Assembly (NCBI GenBank): GCA_949987565.1
Contig: OX465112.1
Location: 18,200,606 to 18,264,605, forward strand
Length of the DNA: 64,000 nucleotides
Reading direction: 5' to 3'
Origin: Luidia sarsii
Lineage: Eukaryota > Echinodermata > Asteroidea > Paxillosida > Luidiidae
Shown: positions 37,601-49,600 of the stretch, piece by piece
How positions within the stretch are numbered: position 1 is the first letter of the stretch
Layout: each line of letters begins with the position of its first letter
Translations under genes and position numbers: made by a program
Notes under the pieces: model-generated
What the model was told of the DNA's origin: nothing
Databases searched by the model: none
Seen by the model: only the letters and a program-made list of their open reading frames with translations

Positions 37601-40600
37601 CGGACGAATTATCACTGAGAATTACGAGGTGACGACTTCTTACCAGAATGACGGCGAAGATGAGGATGATGAGGAGGAGGAGGAGGCGGTGGACGAGGAC
37701 CAAGTTGTCATTGTCAGGTAAACATTCAAACAATAAGAACGCAGATTGTTGGCTCCCTTCTCCAAAACCCGGCTTAGACTGCGGCTGCGGCTTTGTCTCT
37801 GTTTGGATTCTTCTTCTTTTTCAAAACGCAGTAAAGCATTAAAAAACAAAGCCAAAGCCCTCCTGTTCTCATGTCTTCTACTTAAAAATGGTCGACAGAA
37901 AGAAAGACAAAGCCAGAGCCTGAGCCTAAGCCGGGTTTTGGAACTGATTCCTTGGTGATGTCAGGGTGAGCAGAGACAGTCCAGTGACGTTGAACTTGAT
38001 CAACCTATAAGGAAAGCCACTAACGACATAACTTATGAATATGCATATCCAGTCTCCTGTCAGCAATGATTATTCCTATGGCACTGTGGATGACAAGCTT
38101 ATGAAAAATAGGACTTTAACTATTTAAGAGTAAGCTGTACATTTAATTCACCAATTAAGCAAAAGTTGTACCATATTTAGGCGATATTTTGAAAGGTGTT
38201 TTATGTTCAGTTTTAGCTGGAGACCTATGACGTCCACAAAAGACAAAAAATGCTAATATTGTCGAGGAAAAAGCCCAGTAAAAACTATTTTCTTCAGTAC
38301 TGCCTTTTGGCAATATTGCAACTGACTGAGGCTAAAGCTAAATGTGACACCGATTTTAAACTTTGCCAAATCCAACCTTCAAAGTTGCACAACAATTTGT
38401 TTTTGCAGGGTCCACTGGGGGAATTATATCTGCGATATGTTTGATCCAGTCACACAGGCGCCGTGAGTACTGAGCATTGAATATGATTTTGATTTGTTCA
38501 TTGCTTTTGACAAAATAAATTTGTTTCATTTCATTTTTTTTAATAAACTTGAATAAGACAATATTATTGCCAGTTTCTTAAAAGATACATTAGCAATATC
38601 ATACCTTACCTTGAAGTTACAATGGAAACAGAACTCTAAGTATATCAGCTACTTTCTATAATTTCATGATAAAAGAGCAATTAAGGATAAGTTCATTTAT
38701 ACAATTTGACAAATTTTAGGATGAAAATACGTACTGCTACTTGCTGATGCTAGGCTGTAAGTTTAGCATAATTTATACAGTATTTTTGTTTTTTTGTCAC
38801 TGTCGTTCTGCCTTTTGGAAAGGTCCTGCAAGGATCGAAACACCATTTTTGGATAACATAAGTATTGTTATTTGCTTGGCCTTTCTTCCCCATAGCTACA
38901 AAATTGAGCTTGAAAGTAGCACTTCTGAAAATGGCGAGATTCAGTGCATCCCCAAAGGAACATATATTGGTAAGCTTTTAATCTTTCCTCGATGTTGAGA
39001 AATTATGATGGATAGAAAAAGGCCAGCACACATGCTGTTTGAATACTGTTACCATGGACAACAGCACGTTTGCTTGCATAAACATTTACTGGACTGAGAA
39101 TACGCAAAGATGAACAATAGACTTATATGTCAATGAAAACAAAAACATGATTTCTGGTTTTGCTGTCTGAAATCGTAAACATCATAGTCTGACTGAAACC
39201 CCTCAATGCCGAGATGAAATGTTCCTATGGTTACGCACATAAACATACAAACATAGCGCCCCCTTCCCCTGGTGAAAAAAAGAAAGAAAACAAATCCTTC
39301 ATTCTTCTCCCTGACTTTGCCTCTTGAAATCTTTGGAGGTGTCGCCATTTCACCATCGATCGTGAGTTTTGGACCAGACCATATCCATTGTGAGTGGAAT
39401 CTAGTCATTGATACCGTGACAATGCATCTTTTTGGGGGGCTGCTTGAAAAGCTCAGTCAACATTGACTTAATCTGGGTCAAATGGAACCTGGGATTCATT
39501 GTCAGATTGATATCAGCTTGTGATATTAAAAAAAAGATAATACTGGTAGATAAAGGAAAATGCAAGTGTTCGCAGTAAACTTACCCAAAGTTACCAGTAA
39601 AGTGATTTAAAAAAAAAAAATTGAAGGTTTGCCTTGTGGAAAGTTTGTGGTAACACCATGTACATCATCTCTTGTGAGATAAAGTGTGGCTGAGAAAAGA
39701 GCCGGTAAGTCAACGTTTCGTCATCAGGAAACTCCATCCAAATTATTACTAAATGTACTATTGAGAAAATTTGACTTTTCACCTAATGGATTCCTTTGCG
39801 CCTTCCTGTAGTCCTTTTCTGTTTTAAAGTAAAGGAAATGAAACTAGATTTCGAGCTCAGAAGAAACCAAGGCATTGAGTAGGTCATCTCTTTCAAGATA
39901 GAGTATGGCTTTGGGAAAATTGAAGGTTTGCCTTGTGGAAAGTTTGTGGTAACACCATGTACATCATCTCTTGTGAGATAAAGTGTGGCTGAGAAAAGAG
40001 CCGGTAAGTCAACGTTTCGTCATCAGGAAACTCCATCCAAATTATTACTAAATGTACTATTGAGAAAATTTGACTTTTCACCTAATGGATTCCTTTGCGC
40101 CTTCCTGTAGTCCTTTTCTGTTTTAAAGTAAAGGAAATGAAACTAGATTTCGAGCTCAGAAGAAACCAAGGCATTGAGTAGGTCATCTCTTTCAAGATAG
40201 AGTATGGCTTTGGGAAAACAGCTAGTAACTCAACGTTGCAGGCAGTGTGTATAATACTCTGTCGGGAGACTCTAAATTGCTCAAATACACTGAGAAAATA
40301 CAACTGAGGCTGATCATGGAGGAAGAAAAATCCTCCGTGGGCTGATGAAGTTCTTTGGGCCTTTCAGCAGTCTTTTTTGTTTTACAGAAAAGGAAATGAA
40401 ATGTGATTTAGGGATTGATTAACAAGAAGGCTTCTATGAAAATAACAGCTCCAGGCAATGACCCGATTTTACTATTAATCAATAAACATTTTACTATCCA
40501 TTCAAAATGTAGTATGAACTTTTTCAGACATCAAAAGGGATGCTACTATGCCTGCAATCTGCATTGAAAACAAATCACTTTCATTCTCTCTTTATTTATT

Positions 40601-43600
40601 TCCTTGAAATCCAGCTTCTCAGAAAATTGCTTACTTGGTGTCAGATGAATACGGCCGTTCACTGAGTGACACGTCGATCTTCCGTGTGAGTGGCAGGAAT
40701 AGATTGTACCACTACCAGGCACATGCTGGTAAGTTCTGTCCGGAATTGTAGGATTAACTGGCAGTTTCATTCTTGAGTTGTAAACTTAGAGAGGTCCATC
40801 GTGGCATACTTAGAGACATGAGATGTTGGATTTCCAGCGCTTGGAAATTGCACAACTGATGCTGGATAGGAAATTACAGAAAAGCACATAACTGCAGCTT
40901 TTTCTACTCTGTCCAAAGACAATTGATCATACTGTAGGTATAGAATAATGTGAGTCTTGGATATTAACAGAAAAATATAATTCAAATAAATAATGGAAAA
41001 ACTGACTAGGAACTTTCAGAATTGAGGACAGAATTCCTAGACGATTTTCAAGACACCTTTTGAGACGTTTTTATTCCAAACAAGTAAAGGAAAAATTGAC
41101 TTGAGACTTTTTAACAATTTTGAAAACGGTCCAAGAAAACATTGACTGGATCGGGACTTGAACCCAAGACCTCTGGTTTCGTGTACCGGTGCTCTTATCA
41201 TCCGAGCTATCCAGACTCTTAGATGGTGGCCTCCGCAAATAGTCAACTAGTCTTTGCCATGTCAAAAGCATTCAACCATTAACTGCCATGTATCTTCAGG
41301 GATCACCCCTGTATTTTCATTCAGATGCAAACAAGCCAATTGCTGTAAACCTGCAGCAGTTCAGGGATTACACAAAGTGGACGCAGGTTTTTTTCAATCA
41401 AAGTCAAACAAATAAAGGACAGACTGACTGGGAGGACTGAATTGAAGACAAGTTTCAAAAAATGGGATTTTTTTTGTTTAATTTAGAATTAGAAAAAATA
41501 TTGATCAATTCCCTTCAAATGACCATGATAGAAGGTGTAGTTTCTTCCTTAGATACTTAAATTTGTAGTCATTGAACTCAGTCTCTGTTTCAATCAAGTT
41601 AATTGATTTACAACTTTGCAGATGGTAAACACACGTGCTTAAATCTCTCCAAATTGCTTCATTAATCTTGATCTAATCCTGGAATTATCATGTCAAGGAG
41701 AGGCATTTGCCTTTATTCCACATGAGTGTTTGCTCAAGGCCTAAGTACTGCTTGCCTTAATTAAGCCCAGCATGCTGTGAAGCCAGCAGTGGACTGGCAA
41801 TTACCACTGTTAAGCCAGCAACCACTCCACACCATGGCCAGTCAGTATCTAATCCTGAGAGTAAATACCAGATAGGAGGAGAGAGAGAGAGTCCATACAC
41901 TCAAGTGGTGTGTACACCCATCCACCATATTCCTCACTGATGTAACAGTTATATTCATCGGTTTGAGTGCTTGCCTATGGGTGTGAGGTAATCAATAGAT
42001 TGTGCTCTGAACCCATTTGTTGTCTGGGATGGGGCAAATATTTTGGTGCCTGCATGCTTATCTTATTGATTTCTTATGCGGGGCTTAAATTTCTTTTGGC
42101 GTTCACCAGTTTAAGACTTATCAAACTGCTCGCAAAGTGACAAGACAAGGTTGATGAAAATAAGCATCACTATACAGTGTACTAGATGTACATTGAAAGC
42201 CTTGTCTTGTCTTCTTTTCTTTTTTTAGAATAAAACATCTATCTATCTATCTTGCTGTGTTTTTCCCACTTTAACTGGAAGGCCATTTTTTAGGATTTTG
42301 TTACCCATGCTTTTGCATTTGTTCCCACCTTAAATGGAAGGCCATCTTTAGGCTCACTGGTAGCCATTCTTGTTTGGGCACCAGTGGTTGGCACAGGCTT
42401 TGCCACATTGTTAATAAGCGATCCTTTGAATAAGTTTTTCAGATGCATTTAGAATATACATGTAATCACTTGTACATAAAAAAAAACCAAAACAGGTTGA
42501 CGCCTTACTATACTTACAGTGATTATATTCTGTAATGTGAGGCTTACTTTGTCAACCATTTGCTTAATAAATCCCTATCAGTTTTGGAATAGTTTAAATC
42601 ATTTTACATCACTTTGGGTTGCTGTGGGTTTTTTTTTAAGGAAGGAACAATTAAAGTGGAAAACATATGAAATCCCCATGTTGTATTTTGGCCGAGTTTG
42701 GCAAAAATGTCTTTTGTCGGTTTTGCGAAAATCGGCGAAGAAGATCATTGGACCAGAAGAAGAAGTAGTCCGATCCCCCCCTCCAAAAAAAAAAAATTCA
42801 CCTATTGTGCTGAAACGCCCGAAAAGCCCCCTTAAAAACAAGATATGTCAACAGGCAGCTTTTGCCCTTTCCAAGGTCTGATGGTCATAAAAAATGCAGT
42901 GAGCTGGATTACACATGGCTTTGGAGCCACTAAAAGTAAACTCAGTGCAAGGTATTGGTACCGATCCTCAGTGTGAAGGATGGTTGATGGTAGGGGCGTA
43001 TAGTGCTTTGCACAAACAGGCTTTCAAGAAGGACAAGTCCTTGCCTCCAAGGTCACGAGCCCTCTCAAGCCTGTTAGCATTGTTTGCTAGTAGTCAGTCC
43101 CTACACTGAACACAGAGACCAGGGGGGAGGCACTCAAATGTCTTGTTGATTCTGTCACTATCACTCAGCCATGTAACCAGTCTAATTGCACAGTGCCATG
43201 TACACTGCCTGGTTGAGAGCCGGTCCATTGGTGTGGCTACTCCCCTGATAGAACTCTCAATGCAATCTCCCTTTCCATTCACGTCCACTGAGGTGGTTTG
43301 CATTCAACAGAAGGCTTTGTCGAAATGTGCTCTTTTCAGTGGAACCTTCCCTGAGGTCATAAAGGAAGCATAGATGAGAATTGTACTGTGGGACCATACC
43401 ATGAAATTGCTGACTTGAGGTTAACTTTGACGTCGTAATAACAGAAGCTGTCTAGGTTTTTGGGAGGCTTTTAAACTTCCTTCCCCAGTTGGTTGTTCCT
43501 ACCACAATTGGTTGCTTGCATCTGAATGAAAGCAGGGGTGTGATCCCTGGAGATACGTGGCAGTTATTGGTTGATGTATTGCTTCTGTCTGGTGCCCCCA

Positions 43601-46600
43601 CCCCAGTAAAGACCAGTTGACTATTAAATTGGGAGGCCACCATCTATAAATGATGGATAGCTCAAATGAGAAGAGCACTTGTACGCAAAACCAGCGGTCT
43701 TGTGTTCAAATCCCGGTCCAGTCAAAGTTGATCTTGGCCATTTTTTGCTTAAATTCTTACCCCAGTTGTTACCCCAGTTGTGTAAAATACTACCGTTCAT
43801 AAAGTTTAAATCAAAACAATATCGAGGGCCTTACATTTTTATCCTACCAGGACCTTTCTCAAAGGCATAGTGTGCCTAAATTTCTAATTACTGTAATCAA
43901 TTGTATATGAATGTGACTGAACAGTAAACTTTGTTATTATGAAGGAGTGTTAATGTTAGGAATCAATTTTATGAAAAGATATTTTAAAGGAATAGAAATG
44001 AATCAGTTGATAAATGGACGAAGGGATAAATTACAGGTGAAGAGGAAATTAATCATCGATTTGAGAGCAATGCATTTCATCTTGAATATGTAGCATCACC
44101 ATTGACACCTTGTCATTGTCATTGTCCTTCAGATGTCCTTGATGTCAGCCCTACTCTGGGCAGTACTGAGGGTGGGACTGTGATGACCATCACAGGAAGG
44201 TACTTTGATGAGAGGGACTCAGTCGTCCTGGTTGGTGGTAAGTCAGGTTGTTCCTTTGCCAAACTGAGTAACTTTGCGTTGAGTCAAGCTACCAGTGCAG
44301 TGAAATAATGTTCACACCTAAATGACAATTAACAATTAGGGCCATTCACACTGCCCAATTAATCGTGTTTTGAATCATGATTAAACACTGCGTGGCAAAT
44401 AATTGTGATTATTTAGACAAGTCTCACTAATACTAGTGCAATCCCGCTAAGAATGACCTTTGTTGTGTCAAAAAAAAACCGGCCCTAATAAAAGGGAATC
44501 ACATCATCAGTATTAAACTGAATGTTAATTTGTGTCCTTTTATTAATGAACATTTCCAGCCTGATCTGCCTTCTTATGTGGGGCCTTTTTTTGTAATGTG
44601 ATCGTTATTGGGTTTCTTCCCCCCTCGCTTCAAAGGCGTTCCCTGTGAAGTGTTCAACATCAGCACTACGGAGATCCTCTGCATCACCGGGCGAGCACGC
44701 CCTCAGAAGGCATCGTACCCCGGAGCACGAGGGTTGCAGTACCAAGTCTGGAAGGAAACGTCTTCAAGGTGAGCCTCTTGAAACTCTATCTTTCTCTATC
44801 TGGCTGCCTGTCTCAGTCTCTTTGGGTGTTTTTTTTTTCTGGCTCTGTCTCTATCGTTGTCTGTCTGTGCCTGTCTTTCATTCTTGTTATATCTCTCATT
44901 GTTTCTGTCTGTCTGTCCATCTAGCTATCTCGATTTCTCTGCTTGTTTATCTCTGTCTGTATGTCTGACTGTCTCTCTTTCAGTCTATACATCTATTTCT
45001 CTACCTGTCTATCAAGTTGTATGACTATCTCTCTCCCCCCCTCTCTCTCTCTCTTTCTCTTTTTTTTCTCTCTCTCCCCTCTCCCTCCCCTCTCTTTCCT
45101 CTCTCTTTCTTTCTCCCTCTCTCTGATCTTCAAAATGCCTACAATACCACGGGAAGGATTTGAGAGGATTGGAAGTGATTAAAAGTGTTTATCCTAAGGA
45201 TAGCCCAATGGTTTGTGGCCTGTGTCCTTATTGATCCTGTCAGACTGATGGGATTAAATGAGATGGTTGAATACTGTAGGAAAGAAGCTTTTAGATAATC
45301 AGGGTATAGAAAAAGAACAAATAGCAAACCTTTTGTTGGGGTCCCATTACTTTGAAAAAGATTGTCTTTCATCTGAAAGAAGTAATATTCTAAAAGGTTG
45401 TTAACTGCTTACTGACTAAAATGAATGAAATGCAAATATCAAAAATAGGAGGGCCGGACGTTTCGATCCTAGAAGGACCTTTCTCAAAGGCAGAGTGACA
45501 GGGACGAAACCCCTTCCTGTTTGGTTTTGACCTTGCCAATTCTGCTTTTGAAAAAGGTCTTGCTAGGATAGAAACATCAGGCCAATCCAATTTTTGACAA
45601 CACGAAAGAAAAGACGAACGAGAAAGTAAACACTGATTCTTGTTCAAGCAAGAGTGTTCGAGGACTTTGAATTCTTTGAATTCTTTCGGTTGAATCTCTT
45701 GTTGTTGACAAAATCTGTCTTGTCTGGGTTTGTTGTGTGTGACTTAGTCTGGACGCTGCAGATTGGGACACTAACGCCACCGACTACAACCACACCATCG
45801 TCTTGGAGGCGGCCTCCACAGCCATCAGTGACGAGGAGGATCACTTCATCTCGCGGCTCAACGGCTTCTTCGTGCCGCCGTACACCGGCGAGTTCGAGTT
45901 TGTCATCAGAGGTGACGATGTCGGCGATCTGTTCTTGGGACCCGCCGACGACCCCACCAACATGGTGAGGCAGTGGGGACGTAATGGGACATCTTTGCAG
46001 TGCTTTATACAGTGTAGCATCATAGGACTGAAAGTTATAGTACGAGCACTGTTCACACTGTGAAAATCCATACCCTGAAAATCAGGTGAAAAAATCTTCT
46101 TGCCATGAAAAGACAATTCACATTTCATGCCCCAATTTTTTCACCAGATTTTCAAGGTGATTTTTGGAAAAAAATACTTGTCCAATTTCAGTGATTTTGT
46201 TGTCATGCCAGACAATGGCTATTGTCTTCATAACAATAGGTAGTCTATTGTGGACTGACCTTTACAATGAGGGTATTAAACTATAATCTTGCTGGGTTTG
46301 GATTTGTAGCGCATGTGAGAAAGAAGGACACTCAATGATTGGATTGATTTCGGACTGTCAGTGTTTTTTTTTCCTTGAATGGTGATTCTCGAATGCACTC
46401 TCATCGCTATAGATGCTGCTCCACTAACAGCTGCAGTGTCTCTTGCCCCCCCCCTCACATGTAAATCAGCAGTCTCTGCCTTCATGGCTCTTCTCCAATC
46501 CTCGTCTTTTCCACAGACCAAGATTGCCTACTTTGAAAGTCACCAGTCGCAGTGGCATGGGGTGGAGTCGCAGGTCTCCGAGAGACTTCAGCTGGTCGGT

Positions 46601-49600
46601 GGAGAGAGGTAAGACCGCTTACAGCCCCATTCGTTTCTGGGCATCCCACGCCCGTGACCTCTGACCCCACGACCTCTGACTCCATGACCTCCCACCCTGA
46701 TCCTGAAGCTAGTGATCCTTGGCCCTTTTCCAAAACCCGGCTTAAGCTTCGGCTCCGGATTCGTCTAAGTTATCCAAATGTTGAAATACAAGTTGGAGTT
46801 CTTTGTTGAAGTTGATGCTTTGGATTCCCTTTTAAAAACTCAGTCAAACATTCAAAAATGATGCCAAAGGCTTCCTGTTTTCATGCCTTGTATATGAAAT
46901 GGATGAAAGAACTACAGACAAATTAAGCCGGAGCCTGAGCCTAAGCCGGGCTTTGGAAAAGGGCCTTAGTCTTGCATGGCTTTTCCTCCCCGTCTGATTC
47001 TCCAGCTACCGCCTGGAAGCCCGCCATCGCGAGTTCGGGGGCGACCAGTCGATCGAGATTGGTGTGGTCCTGTTTGAGGTGCCCATCAATACCGCCAACA
47101 CCACGGCCGCCACCAACGAGCTCCAGGAAATCGTCACCACTTCCACCGTCTTCAGAGAGCAGCAGGTATGCAAAACCGAGGCTGGACCGGCAGCTGCGAT
47201 TGGTCCACTTCTGACTCTTTATTATTCACGATATGCAGATTCGAGAGATGTTTTGCCATGCATGTGTGACACCTCAGAAAATTTGACACGACACGGCAGC
47301 TTGTCCCGGATCGGTTGTCTGCCTGTGTCTGCATCAGGGCTGGTCGTCTACTCTTGGTCTAGATCTTGGTCGTGTCCTGCTAGGATCGAAATCTAAATTT
47401 ATGAGAGTTGCATTTTTGACATTTTTAGTCCCAATAAGCAGTTTGGAACATTTCTGGGTATATCACTCACTCTACTTGGGTCATCCCAGAAACCTATTGA
47501 ATTCCACCAGGAGACATTAGACTGCCTTTGAGGAAGATCCTGCTATGATGGAAACGTCAGGATCTCAAAAATCTTAAAAAAAATATCCTGGCCAGCAACC
47601 GATTGAAACGACAAAATGCAGTTGTGGAATTCTCAAGTTTCATTCCAACCTTCATTTCCTCCTTCATTTTTCTAAGACTCTGACAATCAACGGTGGCACT
47701 TTTGAGACGCAGGAGGTGTACGTTGACATTCCCGCATGCCCCACGGCCAATAACAGCAGCGGCGGGTGTGAGACTCCTGTCTACAACTTGCAGTTTGACG
47801 GCCAGACCACAGGTACGGCCAGTGAAAAACGTCAGATACACCTGAACACTTGTTAACAAAGAACTGTGGTAATTAAAACTGCTCGTGCTTTTGTAGCAAC
47901 AACTGCACCTTTGGACTTTTGTTTTCATGCAGAACCAGTTTTCTTTGCCATTTTACAAAATTGGTCAAAAGTTCCTGGTTAGTTTATCCTGTATTTGTTT
48001 TTGACTTGATTTTGAAGAAGAAGAAGCTGCACCCACTTTTTTGCAATCCCTGAGCTGCTGTAGCCAGGTTTACACCAATTACCGGTCATTGTTTGCATCC
48101 GAATGGAAATTGGGTGTGATTTCCTTATAGATATATAGCAGTTAATGGTTGAATTGCTTCTGACTGGCGCCCCCACCCCAGCAAAGACTAGTTGACTATT
48201 TGGGAAGGCCACAATCTAAGGGCTGGATAGTTCAGAGCACTGGTACACAAACCAGAGGTCGATCTCGGGTTCAAGTCCCGGTCCAGTAAAAAATTGTCTT
48301 TGCCATTTTTGTCAGAGTTGTTTAGCGCCCATTCGGATTTTCCTTTATTTGTTTGACTGACATCCACTTGAATTTCGTCCTTCAGCTGACATCAGTGTGA
48401 CATCATCAGCGTTGGAGATGGAGGCAGCTCTGAATGATATCCTGGAAGGCATGACGGTCAGCGTGACGAAGGACGACGAGGAAACCATGGCAACCTACAC
48501 CGTGATATTTAACACTGAAGATGGTAAGAGAGAAGAAAAAAAAACGCTTCAAAACAAACGCACTAGAGAGTCACAGAAATGGTTCAGATTGGCAGATGGA
48601 AGTGAGACATAAAAAAGGAAAAAACTATAATGAGCTCGCTTGTCTAAATTCTATTAAATGGGAAGGGGGTTAAATAATGTGCCATTTAGAAGTTTATAAC
48701 AATAAATACCTGTGAAATAAATAAGAGTACATTGTTTGTTCAAGCGAGTCAGACCTTGCACAATCGGATGTCTGTGTGGCTTTTGTCATGCTCCATTTGG
48801 TTTTGTGGTTGGCTAAAAAAGAGCTTTTGTTTTAAAGCTTGGACAATAGCGGTGCCTGGATCCGGAGGTCGATCCTGGAGTTCGGAGTTCACCTTACCAT
48901 TTTTGTTTTGCAGCTAATGTTGCACTCCTGACTGTAGTGAAGGAGGATGCCAACCTGACTGTCACGGTGACCCGGGTCAGTTCCTACGTCGCCGTCCAGC
49001 TGGCTAGCTTCGCTCTGGTCTATGACAGCATTGTGTCAAGTCCCCTGTCGTCAAGCTCAACGGCCGAAGACGTAAGTCTTGTCTTCATAAGACCTAGCCG
49101 GGAAAGACTCTCTAGATAAATCAAGAAGCCCACAGCCAAGCACATAGCCCCATCAGACCATTAAGGTTACCTAGCTAGCGCCCTCTGTTGCCCAATATTT
49201 GCCACCAGATCGTTGAATGGCGATTAACTGTCTGTTAACATGACGATTAACATTCTCCTGAAGACGAGCAGAGTACACTGTTTGAAATGTCGAGTTCCTC
49301 CGGTTCTTTTCAGAACCACACTTACTCACAAAAGAGAATTTACATGGTGTCACCGCAAACCTAATTATCCTGCTATTCTCACCATGCAAACCTTCAAATC
49401 TTATTTAACTGTCTTTTCATAGTCACAACTGTATGTGATAATCCAGCTAAGGTCAGTCTGTGTCCGTATATATTGGCTGCGGCTAGAAATAGCACACGTC
49501 CCTATGGGAACTGGCTGCAGCCGCTTCTTGACAACTTCCAGACTCGTTTCGTAGCCTACTCTGAAGAAGTAGCTAATGCATTTGGAAGCAGCATTATATG

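Larger units (their letters stand above)
40729..44132. other. PKHD1L1 intron 9, mostly unassigned
   Basis: Contains SINE-B copies at 41128-41262 and 43500-43755, an HP fragment at 43836-43870 and a short (tatc)n at 42237-42252 preceded by aataaa, possibly another LINE tail. The remaining 2 kb shows no signature I recognise. Confidence 0.5.

Noticed and set aside
46650..46695. A second nuclear-receptor DR1 (TGACCTCTGACCCC)
   Set aside because: It belongs to a short local repeat of gacctctgac blocks next to a MITE, so the motif is likely incidental.
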